A stretch of 64,000 nt of DNA from JABFRZ01 sp964631945 (GTDB taxonomy: Bacteria > Planctomycetota > UBA1135 > GCA-002686595): the NCBI GenBank assembly GCA_964631945.1, contig CAZWAY010000023.1:1-64000 (forward strand). Reading direction: 5' to 3'. This document shows positions 43,392-51,557 of this stretch, piece by piece (the first letter of the stretch is position 1; every line of letters starts with the position of its first letter). Under the pieces are notes generated by a model, which was not told where the DNA came from, did not search any database, and was given only the letters and a program-made list of their open reading frames with translations. A program made the translations under genes and the position numbers.

Positions 43392-44675
43392 GTGCTGACT
43401 CGCGTCGAAGCCCTGCACTACCGTTCGCTCAGGTACGTCTCCCGTACCCTTGGGCGCTTTCAGACCCTCGTCGGCCCCAATGGATCGGGCAAGTCGAGCT
43501 TCCTAGATGTCGTCGGTTTGGTCGGCGATCTGCTGCGAGTGGGTCCGAGAAGAGCAATCCTAGGAGATGGATCCACCGTGATGCAGCGAGCCTCCGACCC
43601 GGCACACCTCTGCTGGATGCGGGAGGGCGGAGCCTTCGAATTGGCCGTCGAGGCCGCCGTTCCGGACGACCGACGTCGCTCCCAGGGCAATGGGAAGTAC
43701 GAGCGCATTCGCTACGAGATCCGGATCGAGACTGCGGGGCCGGACATGGAGACTCGCTTGGCCATCGAGAATCTCTGGCTACTGCCAGAGGAGCCATCGA
43801 GCTCATCGAGCGCGCGGCAGACCCTGCTGTTCCCCGACCCTCCCGCGCCTCCTCCCCACGTTGTGCGCCAGCCCAACAAGCACACTCCACCTGGATGGCG
43901 GAAGGTCGTTGGAAAGAACCCGGACGGCAACGACTACTTCGAAGCCGAGACGACCAGGTGGAAGAGTCCCTTTCGCCTTGGCCCTGAACGATCGGCTCTG
44001 GCCAGCTTGCCTGAGGACGAGGAGCGCTTTCCTGCTGCGATCTGGATGAAGCGATTCCTCATGGACGGCATCCAGAAGGTGATTCTTGATGCTGAAGCAA
44101 TGAGGCGACCGAGTCCGCCAGGAGCTCCCAAGAGGTTCCTGCCGGATGGGTCGAACCTCCCCTGGGTAGTCCAGGAGTTGCGGAGCGAGAGCCGGGATCG
44201 CTTCCAGCGGTGGATTGAGCACGTTCGAACCGCGATCCCCGACCTAAGAGATGTCACAGTTACCGAGCGTGAAGAGGACCGACACCGCTACTTGATCGTC
44301 GAGTACGCGAACGGCTTAAAGGCCCCCTCATGGCTGGTTTCGGATGGAACTTTGCGTCTTCTCGCGCTCACCCTTCTTGCCTACGAACCAGAGATCCACG
44401 GCATCTACCTGATCGAGGAGCCCGAGAACGGCATTCATCCGCGCGCGGTCGAGACTATCTTCCAATCTCTCTCCTCCGTCTATGGGGCGCAGGTTCTTTG
44501 CGCTTCACACTCTGCAATCGTTCTCGGCCTGGCCCAGCCTCACGACCTGTTGTGCTTTGCGAAAGACGCAAGCGGAGCGACCGACATCGTTTCGGGTGGC
44601 GAGCATCCCCGATTGCGCCATTGGAAGGGCGAGGTGGACCTCGGGACGCTTTTTGCGGCCGGAGTGCTTGGATGA
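43392..44675 (+). CDS. AAA/ABC-type ATPase (AAA_21, OLD-like without nuclease), probable defence protein
   Basis: This 427-residue single-domain SMC/RecF-like ATPase has Walker A VGPNGSGKSS (about 27-36), a signature-like LVSDGTLRLLALTLL (about 315-329), Walker B IYLIEEPENGIHP (about 338-350) and H-loop CASHSAIVLG (about 370). Between Walker A and the signature is a 280-residue variable insert, with a Pro/Ser-rich loop near 135-165. This layout is that of COG4637/COG1106-type ATPases found as sensors in two-gene anti-phage or toxin-like systems, such as the AriA half of PARIS. No TOPRIM domain is attached. The start is GTG 43392; a TAGGAT at 43365-43370 is a possible -10. It overlaps the next gene by 4 bases (ATGA). 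Confidence 0.9.
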   Translation: MLTRVEALHYRSLRYVSRTLGRFQTLVGPNGSGKSSFLDVVGLVGDLLRVGPRRAILGDGSTVMQRASDPAHLCWMREGGAFELAVEAAVPDDRRRSQGNGKYERIRYEIRIETAGPDMETRLAIENLWLLPEEPSSSSSARQTLLFPDPPAPPPHVVRQPNKHTPPGWRKVVGKNPDGNDYFEAETTRWKSPFRLGPERSALASLPEDEERFPAAIWMKRFLMDGIQKVILDAEAMRRPSPPGAPKRFLPDGSNLPWVVQELRSESRDRFQRWIEHVRTAIPDLRDVTVTEREEDRHRYLIVEYANGLKAPSWLVSDGTLRLLALTLLAYEPEIHGIYLIEEPENGIHPRAVETIFQSLSSVYGAQVLCASHSAIVLGLAQPHDLLCFAKDASGATDIVSGGEHPRLRHWKGEVDLGTLFAAGVLG

Positions 44676-45289
44676 ACCTCGATCTCGTGGTCTTGGTTCC
44701 CGACAAGGACATCGAGCAGGCCCTGACGGGGTTGTTCTCCAGACCCGAGGCAATCGGGATCAGACCCATCGAGCGAAAGACGATCATTGCTCATCACCAG
44801 CATGACCCCGGGGTGTTCACCACCGGACAAGACTTGTTGGTCAACTACGCTCGCGATTCTCGCTTCGCATTGGTCGTGTTCGACAGAGCCTGGAGTGGAG
44901 CTCCAGAGACGGCAGAGGAGGCGGAGATCCAACTCGAGAAGAAGCTCCGCACGCACTGGGATGAGAGGGCTCGAGTCGTGTGCATCGATCCCGAGGTCGA
45001 GGCTTGGGTATGGAGCGACTCTCAACAAGTAGCCAGCGCACTCGGATGGGAGAGTCTGTCGGCCCTCAAGGAATGGCTCGCGGGCCGAGGCGAGTGGAAT
45101 GCGGAAAATGCGAAGCCAGCCGATCCAAAGAGTGCGTTCCTCGCCGCCCTTCGCCAAAGACAGATGCAGACCTCGTCCTCGATCTTCAGGCGCCTCGGAG
45201 AGTCGGTCAGCACTAGGAAATGCGAAGACAGGGCATTCCTACGCATGCGCAGCGTCTTGCGCGAGTGGTTTCCGAGCCTGGATAGATGA
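44672..45289 (+). CDS. small conserved partner of the ATPase, possible TOPRIM/nuclease-like effector
   Basis: In this 205-residue protein no family is securely recognised. It reads as alternating strands and helices with acidic residues at strand ends: LVVLVPDKDIEQA (D11, D13, E15), ALVVFDRAWSG (D71) and VVCIDPEVEAWVWSD (D106, E108, E110). This spacing resembles metal-binding Rossmann-like folds such as TOPRIM, as in the AriB half of PARIS, but it is much shorter. ATPase plus small acidic partner with an ATGA overlap suggests a sensor-effector pair. From memory, similar proteins occur beside AAA ATPases in larger methylation-linked defence loci; I could not verify that. There is no signal peptide. 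Confidence 0.8.
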   Translation: MNLDLVVLVPDKDIEQALTGLFSRPEAIGIRPIERKTIIAHHQHDPGVFTTGQDLLVNYARDSRFALVVFDRAWSGAPETAEEAEIQLEKKLRTHWDERARVVCIDPEVEAWVWSDSQQVASALGWESLSALKEWLAGRGEWNAENAKPADPKSAFLAALRQRQMQTSSSIFRRLGESVSTRKCEDRAFLRMRSVLREWFPSLDR

Positions 45290-45379
45290 GCGGAGCGTCG
45301 CTTCCTTGCTCCCTCTTGAATCCGCGTTGACGCGTTCGCTTGTCGAATGGCGCGTGAACCTGGACGGGCTTGCGTCGGC

Positions 45380-46522
45380 TCAGCGGCGCGCCGCGATCAG
45401 CGCGTCGAGCTCGTGCTTCAGCCGCGCCAGGATCTCGGCGTAGGGGTAGGCCCCGAGCTCGGCGCTGCCCCTTTTCAGGTTCACGTGCGTCGGGCCGCAC
45501 CACAGGCCCAGGTCCGCGTCGTCGGTCTCGCCCGGGCCGTTCACGCGGCAGCCCATCACGGCGATGGTGAGGTCGTGCTCGGCGGCGTAGCGCGTGAGCT
45601 CCTTGACCTCCTGGGCGAGCTCGATGAACTTCTCGTTCTCGACGCGCGAGCAGGAGGGGCAGGCGATGATGTTCAGGCCGCTGAAGAAGTTGGGCGGGAC
45701 CGAGCGGAAGCGTCCGGCCGCGACGTCGGCCAGGATCGCGCGCCCGGTCTCGATCTCCAGGCCCTTGTCGTCGAACGGCACCGTCAGCGAGACGCGCAGC
45801 GTGTCGCCGAGTCCGCGCGCCAGCAGCTGCTCGAAGGCGATGCGCGTCTTGATGATGCCGTCGGGCGGCAGCCCGGCCTCGGTCACGCCGAGGTGCAGCG
45901 GCACGTCCGGGCGCAGCGCGGCGAAGCGCACGTTGGCCGCGACCACGTGGCGCGGGTCGGAGTCCTTGATCGAGACGCAGTAGTCGCGGAAGCCGAGTGA
46001 ATCGACCATCGCGCAGTGGTCGGCGGCCGAGTGCACCAGCGCGTCGAGCTCGTCGTGCCCGTCCCGATCCGCGTAGCGCTCGGCCCAGGCCGGCGCGACC
46101 GAGCCGGCATTGACGCCGATGCGCAGCGCGAGCGCGTGCTTGCGCGCGACCTCGACCAGGTAGGCGACCTTCTCCTCGACCGGCTTCGTCTTCTCGTGGT
46201 GGTGCAGGTGCCCGGGGTTGTAGCGCAGCTTGTCGACGTGCGGCGCGACGAGCTCCGCCAGGCGGTAGTTCTCCTGCAGGTCGACCGAGAGCAACGCCTT
46301 CGAGCGCGCGCGGATCGTCTTCAGGGCCTCGACGTCGGCCTTGCTGTCGATCGCGATGCGCACGAGGTCGGCGCCCGCGTCCTCGAGCAGCCGCACCTGC
46401 CGCAAGGTCGCCTCCACGTCCTGCGTGCGCGTCGCCGCCATGCTCTGCACGGCGATCGGCGCGGTGCCGCCCAGGGCCAGCTGCCGGATGTGGATCGTGC
46501 GGGACTGGCGCGGCGGGAGCAT
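45380..46522 (-). CDS. ispG: 4-hydroxy-3-methylbut-2-enyl diphosphate synthase (flavodoxin/ferredoxin), IspG/GcpE
   Basis: This 380-residue enzyme catalyses the seventh step of the MEP isoprenoid pathway: reductive ring opening of MEcPP to HMBPP using a [4Fe-4S] cluster. Residues 1-260 form the TIM barrel (VQSMAATRTQDVEATLRQV, VDKLRYNPGHL, RIGVNAGSV, FRDYCVSIKDSD, HLGVTEAGLPPDGIIKTRIA). The C-terminal domain holds the cluster cysteines CPSC and GCRVNGPGE. The start ATG 46522 follows a TATCCT box by 17 bases. The length is that of the short bacterial form, but the barrel-to-cluster order is normal. Its last 356 bases are duplicated at 42925-43280 across the cassette. Confidence 0.97.
   Translation of the reverse strand: MLPPRQSRTIHIRQLALGGTAPIAVQSMAATRTQDVEATLRQVRLLEDAGADLVRIAIDSKADVEALKTIRARSKALLSVDLQENYRLAELVAPHVDKLRYNPGHLHHHEKTKPVEEKVAYLVEVARKHALALRIGVNAGSVAPAWAERYADRDGHDELDALVHSAADHCAMVDSLGFRDYCVSIKDSDPRHVVAANVRFAALRPDVPLHLGVTEAGLPPDGIIKTRIAFEQLLARGLGDTLRVSLTVPFDDKGLEIETGRAILADVAAGRFRSVPPNFFSGLNIIACPSCSRVENEKFIELAQEVKELTRYAAEHDLTIAVMGCRVNGPGETDDADLGLWCGPTHVNLKRGSAELGAYPYAEILARLKHELDALIAARR
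45386..45741 (-). repeat. direct repeat, right copy (ispG 3' end, inside intact gene)
   Basis: Partner of 42925-43280 (offset 2461 bases). It is the functional 3' end of ispG, apart from the final codons, which differ between the copies. Confidence 0.95.
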
Positions 46523-46713
46523 GGCTCGGAACCGAGCAGGATACCGCTCCTGCGCCGCCGGACCACGATCCGCACCGGCCGACATCCCCGCCCGCGCCCG
46601 GGAGCCCGATCCGCGCTCGCTGCCGGGTTCGAGACGCTCGGCCGCGCCTCCACAATGCGACGGGCGCACGGCCTCGAGAGACCGTGCGCCCGTGGGTGCG
46701 TCGACGACGCGAC

Positions 46714-47013
46714 CTACTTGGTGACCGTCACCGTCCGGCTGACGAACGAGATGTAGCCCGTGAAGATGTTCATGATGACGTCGAGCACGGACTGCTGGCT
46801 CTTGACGGTGTAGTCCTTGCTGTCGCCGGCCAGCTTCTGGCTGTCGAAGTCGCCGAGCGGGACGAGACCCCACAGCACGAACCACACGCGCTTCTCCTCT
46901 TTCTGGCTGCCCTGCGCGCCCCGGCCGACGGTGTGTTCGAGCGTGTAGCAGCTGGTCGTGCCCAGCGCCAACACCGCAGCCAGGAGGACGGACGAGCACT
47001 TCATCTTGAACAT
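46714..47013 (-). CDS. Bor-like small lipoprotein
   Basis: The 99-residue protein starts at ATG 47013 after GAGGGAG. The leader FKMKCSSVLLAAVLALGTTS ends at Cys (TSCYTLEHTVGRG), a lipobox followed by the CYTxxHT pattern of Bor/Iss-like lipoproteins. The remainder has VWFVLWGLVPLGDFDSQKL and a C-terminal GYISFVSRTVTVT strand. The mature part is short and probably outer-membrane anchored. Phage-encoded members give serum resistance; the free-living role is unknown. The 178-base gap upstream shows no gene. Confidence 0.82.
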   Translation of the reverse strand: MFKMKCSSVLLAAVLALGTTSCYTLEHTVGRGAQGSQKEEKRVWFVLWGLVPLGDFDSQKLAGDSKDYTVKSQQSVLDVIMNIFTGYISFVSRTVTVTK

Positions 47014-47191
47014 GGAAGCTCCCTCGTTTCGGGTAGATGGGTCCGACGCGAACGGCGGGAATCTATGCCAGCGGGCGCAGCGCGGACAAGGGGCTCTTTG
47101 TCGGGGCGAGGGCCAGTGCCTGCCGTGGACTGTCGGTTGCCCCAGGCGGAAGCCGTACGCGAGCTCGTTCCGTGAGGATGGCCAAGCGTCG

Positions 47192-47677
47192 TCAGCGCGC
47201 CGGGACGAACACCCCGCGCAGGATCGCCTCGCCCGCGCTCGAGTTGCGGACCTCGAGCCGCGTGAGCTTCTCGGCGCCCGCGGGGATCTCGATGCGGCCG
47301 TGCCAGGTGCCCGAGATCTCGTCATCGCGCTCGTCGACGATGCGCTCGCCGCCCACCATTACCGCGAAGCGGCCGGTGCCGCCGCTCGCGAAGCCGCGGT
47401 AGTCGACTTGCGTGACGACGAAGACGAAGCCCGGTGGCACCGTTCCGCCCTCGCAGTAGGCGACGCCCTGGGCGAACGGGTCGATCGGCGCGTCAAGGTC
47501 GAGAGGCGTCTCGGAGCGGGTGCCTAGGAGGCTCACGCTTCCGTCGAGCCTGACGCAGAGCTCATTCGGGCTGCCATGGCCCTTCCGACCCTGCAGCCGC
47601 ACGTGCGGTTCGCGCAGCGGCGTGGTCGCCTGCCCCGGCTCGCGCGGCCGGCGCGGCTCGGACGGCCGCGCGCGCAC
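47192..47677 (-). CDS. stand-alone copy of the C-terminal domain of the adjacent sigma fusion
   Basis: This 161-residue protein starts at GTG 47677, 12 bases after the sigma-fusion stop. From about residue 20 it parallels the last 150 residues of the upstream gene: REPHVRLQGRKG versus DAPRVRLQGRGG, LDLDAPIDPFAQGVAYCEGG versus LDFHAPIDSRQAAFCSGG, VMVGGERIVDERDDEISGTW versus LVIGGERVVEHERADRFSGS, and GRIEIPAGAEKLTRLEV versus GRIEVPPGEETLTYLEL. It lacks the sigma part and the membrane helix. It may be a young duplicate or a soluble decoy; it could also be decaying. The domain itself is not recognised. Confidence 0.65.
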   Translation of the reverse strand: MRARPSEPRRPREPGQATTPLREPHVRLQGRKGHGSPNELCVRLDGSVSLLGTRSETPLDLDAPIDPFAQGVAYCEGGTVPPGFVFVVTQVDYRGFASGGTGRFAVMVGGERIVDERDDEISGTWHGRIEIPAGAEKLTRLEVRNSSAGEAILRGVFVPAR

Positions 47678-47689
47678 GATTAGGCCCGG

Positions 47690-49411
47690 TCAGGCGACGA
47701 ACTCGCCGAACAGTTCCACCTCGCCGGCGCTTCCGCAGCAGAGCTCGAGGTAGGTCAGCGTCTCCTCGCCCGGCGGCACCTCGATCCGCCCGTCCCACGA
47801 GCCCGAGAATCGATCGGCGCGTTCGTGCTCGACGACGCGCTCGCCGCCGATCACGAGCGCGAACGCGCAGGCCTGGTTCGGGTCTTCGATCGCCGTGCCC
47901 AAGTACTTCGCATGCGTCACGACGAACGCCTGGCCCTCCGGCACGAAGCCACCGGAGCAGAAGGCGGCCTGGCGCGAGTCGATCGGCGCGTGGAAGTCGA
48001 GCGGAAGGGGCGAGAGCTCGCTGATGTGCGTCAACCCGCCGGCCATGTCGATGCGGTACGCGTTGCCGATGACGTCGCCGCCGCGGCCCTGGAGCCTCAC
48101 GCGCGGCGCGTCCAGCTCGCGGGGCCGGCGGAGCTCCTCGCGCAGTTCGATCAGGCGCCGCGCGAGCCGCGCACCCGGGCTCTCGTCGCGGAACGAGGCG
48201 CGCGCGCTCGTTCCGTCGCTCGTCGCGTACCACTCGAGCACGCAGCGTTCCTCGGGCACGAGCTCGAGCACCTCGAATGCGACCGCGAGGTCCGTGTCGC
48301 CGTCGCGCGACCAAAGGAAGTACGTGTGACCGCTCCGGACGGGCGCGCGCTCGGCCGGCGGCCCGAGCGGGCCGCGCCAGGCCCACAGGTCGCGCACGGG
48401 GAGCTCGCCGAGCTCGACGAGGACCCCCTGGTCGCCGACATTCATCCGCGCTTCGAGCGTCCGGCCGGTGTACCGGATGTTGCGGTCGGTGCCGGCGACG
48501 TGCGTGGGGTCGTCGCGTAGCCCGAGCTCGAAGCTGAACGTCGCGAGCTCGTAGTCGTCGTAGCGGTAGTGCGCGTAGAGCTCGGCCTGCGGCGCGAGGG
48601 ACTCGAGCTCGACCGGCGCCTCCGCCGCGGCGGTCGGCTCGGCCGCGTGCTCCTCCGTGCGCTCGCGAGTGGCCGCGAAGGCCGGCCCGCGCGGCGAGGC
48701 CTCGGCGCCCTGGGCGGCCGCGTCCGTATGCGCGACCGGCGCCGCGGCTAGCGCAGGCGCGGTGCTCGGCTCGCGACCGTCGTTCACACGCATCCAGACG
48801 ATCGCCACGGCCGCGACCGCACCCAAGCCGAGCCCGACGACCGGGAGGTTGCCCGTGCGGACGCTCGGAGCAGCGCGACCGAGCGGCAGGAGCAGCGCGG
48901 CCCACGTCTCGTGTCCGTAGCGCGAATCCAGCTTCGCGCGCAGGAGCTCGTGGGCGCGCACGAGCTGCGTGCGCACGGTCGCCGGCTTGGTCCCGAGCCG
49001 CGCCGCGATCGCCTGCGGCTCGAGCTCGTGGAAGTAGCGCAGCAGCACGACGCCGCGATAGGGCTCGTCGAGCGCGAGGATCGCCGTCACGACGTCGCGC
49101 TGCACCGAAAGCCGCTCGAAGGCCGCGGCCACGCTCTCCTGCGCTTCGCCGCGCGCGACACGCTCCTCGCGCACCGTGCGACGCATCTCACTGCGCCGCC
49201 GATCGCGCGCCAGGTTCCCCGCGACCCGACCCAGCCAGCCGCGCAGGGCGCCGCGCTCGCGCGGACCGCCGCCGAGGGCGCGCAGCCAGGTTTCCTGCGC
49301 CACGTCCGCGCTCTCGTCGTCCTTGCCGAGCAACCCGCGCGCGACGGCGCGGACGAAGGCGTCGTGCTCGAGCAGCGTCTCGGCGGAGAGGGGAGGGGGC
49401 CTCGAATCCAT
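47690..49411 (-). CDS. ECF sigma factor fused to a membrane helix and an external domain
   Basis: In this 573-residue protein, residues 1-85 hold sigma region 2 (ESADVAQETWLRALGGG, GWLGRVAGNLARDRRR) and about 100-160 region 4 (EPYRGVVLLRYFHELEPQAI, LGTKPATVRTQLVRAHELL). A membrane helix follows at about 190-207 (PVVGLGLGAVAAVAIVWM), then an Ala/Glu/Pro linker and a beta-rich domain of about 300 residues with no recognised family. The ATG at 49411 has GGAG upstream. ECF sigma factors with such C-terminal extensions are known from planctomycetes; the outer part may sense a signal and tether the sigma to the membrane until release. The last 150 residues are repeated by the downstream gene. Confidence 0.88.
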   Translation of the reverse strand: MDSRPPPLSAETLLEHDAFVRAVARGLLGKDDESADVAQETWLRALGGGPRERGALRGWLGRVAGNLARDRRRSEMRRTVREERVARGEAQESVAAAFERLSVQRDVVTAILALDEPYRGVVLLRYFHELEPQAIAARLGTKPATVRTQLVRAHELLRAKLDSRYGHETWAALLLPLGRAAPSVRTGNLPVVGLGLGAVAAVAIVWMRVNDGREPSTAPALAAAPVAHTDAAAQGAEASPRGPAFAATRERTEEHAAEPTAAAEAPVELESLAPQAELYAHYRYDDYELATFSFELGLRDDPTHVAGTDRNIRYTGRTLEARMNVGDQGVLVELGELPVRDLWAWRGPLGPPAERAPVRSGHTYFLWSRDGDTDLAVAFEVLELVPEERCVLEWYATSDGTSARASFRDESPGARLARRLIELREELRRPRELDAPRVRLQGRGGDVIGNAYRIDMAGGLTHISELSPLPLDFHAPIDSRQAAFCSGGFVPEGQAFVVTHAKYLGTAIEDPNQACAFALVIGGERVVEHERADRFSGSWDGRIEVPPGEETLTYLELCCGSAGEVELFGEFVA

Positions 49412-49556
49412 GGGCAGCGTCTCCAGTGTGAGGGGCCGCGGGGAGGACGGCAGCCCTCTTCCGGGCGCTACACGAAACTCCGCTTCCCTTCCTCCCCGAC
49501 TTCTCCCGGAGGGGCCCGACCGGCGGCGCTGGAGCCGATGGTAGGCTGCACGGCTG

Positions 49557-51197
49557 ATGATCGCGCTCAGCGGTGTCGCCAAGCACTACGGCCGGCGGGC
49601 CCTGCTCGTCGACGCCTCGTTCCAGCTCGACCCGGGCGACAAGGTCGGGCTGCTGGGGCCGAACGGCTCGGGCAAGTCGACGCTGTTCCGCCTGATCGTG
49701 GGCGAGGACACGCCCGACGACGGCGAGATCTCGGTGCCGAAGAACCTCGCCATCGGGTACTTCCGCCAGGACGCCGGCGAGGCGAGCGAGCGGCGCGTGC
49801 TGGACGAGGCCATCGCCGGCAGCGGCAAGCTCGGCGACCTGCACCACGAGCTGGCGGAGCTGGAGCACGAGCTGGCCGACCCGGCCCACGCCGACGACCT
49901 GGACGCGCTCCTGGCGCGCTTCGGCGAGGTGCAGGGCGACTACCAGCAGCTGGGCGGCTACGAGCTCGAGGCGCGCGCGCGCGAGGTGCTGCACGGCCTG
50001 GGCTTCCACGACGAGCAGATCGAGGCGGAGATGAGCTCGCTCTCCTCCGGCTGGCGCATGCGCGTCTCGATGGCCAAGGTCCTGATCGGCAAGCCCGACG
50101 TGCTGCTCCTGGACGAACCCACCAACCACCTCGACATCGAGTCGATCCTGTGGCTCGAGCGCTTCCTGGCCGAGAGCAAGGCCGCGCTCTTGATGACCTG
50201 CCACGACCGCGACTTCCTGAACCGCGTCGTCAAGCGCCTGGTGGACATCGACGAGGGCCAGCTGGTCGAGTACGGCGGCAACTACGACTTCTACGACCGC
50301 GAGCGCAAGGTGCGCGGCGCGCAGCAGGCCGCGGCCTACGGGCGCCAGCAGGCCATGCTGCGCAAGGAGGAGCGCTTCATCGAGCGCTTCGAGAAGCACG
50401 CCGCCAAGGCCGCGCAGGTGCAGTCGCGCATCAAGAAGCTCGACAAGATCGAGAAGCTCGAGCCGCCGCGCAAACGCATCCTGGTGCCGTTCGAGTTCAA
50501 GCCGCCGCCGCGCTCGGGCAACGACGTGGTCACCCTGGCGGGCGTGAGCAAGCGCTACGGCACGCGCGCCGTGTACGACGGGTTCGACTTCGAGGTCAAG
50601 CGCGGCGAGCGCTGGGCCGTGATCGGCGTCAACGGGGCCGGCAAGTCGACGCTGCTCAAGATGGTGGCGGGCCAGCTCGAACCCGACGGCGGCACGGTGC
50701 GCCTGGGCGCGAGCCTCAAGCTCGGCTACTTCGCGCAGTCGGCGCTGGAGGTCCTGGACCCGAAGCTCACCGTGTGGGAGCAGATCGACCAGGCCTTCCC
50801 GCTCGCCACCATCCCCTCCAAGCGCAGTCTGCTGGGCGCCTTCGACTTCCCCGGCGACGACATCGACAAGCACATCCACGCGCTCTCGGGCGGCGAGCGC
50901 TCGCGCCTCGTCCTGGCGCAGATGCTGTTCGACCCGCCCAACTTCCTGGTGCTGGACGAGCCCACCAACCACCTCGACCTCGAGACCAAGGAGATGCTGG
51001 TCCAGACGCTCGCGCGCTTCGAGGGCACGATGCTGTTCGTCAGCCACGACCGCGCCTTCCTGCGCGGTCTGGCGACGCGCGTGCTCGACCTCTCGGGCGG
51101 CGGCGAGGGCATCGCCAAGAAGCCGCTGGTCTTCCCCGGCGACTACCGCCAGTGGGTCGAGCGCACCGGACACGAGGCCCCGGGCGTGCACCGCTGA
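49557..51197 (+). CDS. ABC-F family ATPase (EttA/YbiT/Uup-like)
   Basis: This 546-residue cytoplasmic protein has two ABC ATPase domains and no membrane part. Domain 1: Walker A LLGPNGSGKST, signature region LSSGWRMRVSMAKVL, Walker B VLLLDEPTNHLDIES. Domain 2: Walker A IGVNGAGKST, signature LSGGERSRLVLAQML, Walker B FLVLDEPTNHLDLET. Between them is the charged interdomain linker (about 225-305; YDRERKVRGAQQAAAYGRQQ) typical of ABC-F proteins that act on the ribosome E-site. Antibiotic-resistance subtypes have longer linkers, so a housekeeping translation factor is more likely. TAGGCT ends 9 bases before the ATG, with no Shine-Dalgarno sequence. Confidence 0.95.
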   Translation: MIALSGVAKHYGRRALLVDASFQLDPGDKVGLLGPNGSGKSTLFRLIVGEDTPDDGEISVPKNLAIGYFRQDAGEASERRVLDEAIAGSGKLGDLHHELAELEHELADPAHADDLDALLARFGEVQGDYQQLGGYELEARAREVLHGLGFHDEQIEAEMSSLSSGWRMRVSMAKVLIGKPDVLLLDEPTNHLDIESILWLERFLAESKAALLMTCHDRDFLNRVVKRLVDIDEGQLVEYGGNYDFYDRERKVRGAQQAAAYGRQQAMLRKEERFIERFEKHAAKAAQVQSRIKKLDKIEKLEPPRKRILVPFEFKPPPRSGNDVVTLAGVSKRYGTRAVYDGFDFEVKRGERWAVIGVNGAGKSTLLKMVAGQLEPDGGTVRLGASLKLGYFAQSALEVLDPKLTVWEQIDQAFPLATIPSKRSLLGAFDFPGDDIDKHIHALSGGERSRLVLAQMLFDPPNFLVLDEPTNHLDLETKEMLVQTLARFEGTMLFVSHDRAFLRGLATRVLDLSGGGEGIAKKPLVFPGDYRQWVERTGHEAPGVHR

Positions 51198-51557
51198 AGC
51201 CGATCGTTGGGTCGGATTGGGTGCTGGTGCAGGCGGCGGGAATCGAACCCGCGGACAGGCCGCGCGACGAAGTGCGCCAACGTCCAGGCGCTGAAGTGAC
51301 TTGCGCGCGTTCTGCGGAAGACTCGCTGGGCCGTCATGTCGTCCAGCATGTCGTTTCCGATCTGGAATCGCCCGACCTGGCCCTCGTCGTGCGTTCCTGG
51401 CCGAGCCTCCCCGACCCCCTGCGCGCCGCCGTGCTGGCTCTTGTTCGGGCGAGCGCTGGAAGATGCGAAGGGAAGCACTGACACTGACACCGCTGACACG
51501 AGCGGGCGCTAGACTCGGGCTGTCGTCGAGGGCCGCTTTTTGTTCGGGAGACCTGCC
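51198..51557. other. 360-base gene-free gap
   Basis: I see no credible protein gene here. It contains a tRNA/tmRNA 3'-end fragment at 51225-51252 (separate entry), a run of near-repeats CTGACACTGACACCGCTGAC at 51484-51503, and a possible -10 (TAGACT, 51510-51515) for the following gene. Confidence 0.6.
51225..51252 (-). tRNA. tRNA/tmRNA 3'-end fragment (T-arm, 3' acceptor strand and CCA)
   Basis: On the minus strand, GCGGG-TTCGATT-CCCGC forms a perfect T-arm (stem 51248-51252 with 51236-51240), followed by CGCCTGC, A and CCA (51225-51227). This is the 3' end of a tRNA or tmRNA. I searched the 300 bases upstream on that strand for a matching 5' acceptor strand (GCAGGCG or G-U variants) and for the tmRNA 5' consensus and found neither. 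It is therefore a fragment, as left by integration into an RNA gene. Confidence 0.5.

Larger units (their letters stand above)
43281..45385 (+). mobile_element. putative acquired two-gene cassette inserted behind ispG
   Basis: About 2.1 kb between the two ispG-tail repeats contains only an ATPase gene and its overlapping partner, both on the plus strand, opposite to ispG. Base composition is lower than the surroundings: the 60 bases at 44041-44100 are 48% G+C against 78% at 46081-46140 in ispG. No integrase, transposase or terminal inverted repeat is seen. The structure fits integration of a circular DNA carrying an ispG tail by a single crossover, or an element that restores the 3' end of its target gene. 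The boundary calls are direct; mobility is inference. Confidence 0.55.

Noticed and set aside
51143..51499. 118-codon minus-strand frame after the ABC-F gene, ending in a GFDSRRLH-like sequence
   Set aside because: The GFDSRRLH wording is the translation of a tRNA/tmRNA 3' end; the frame has no ribosome site and no family.
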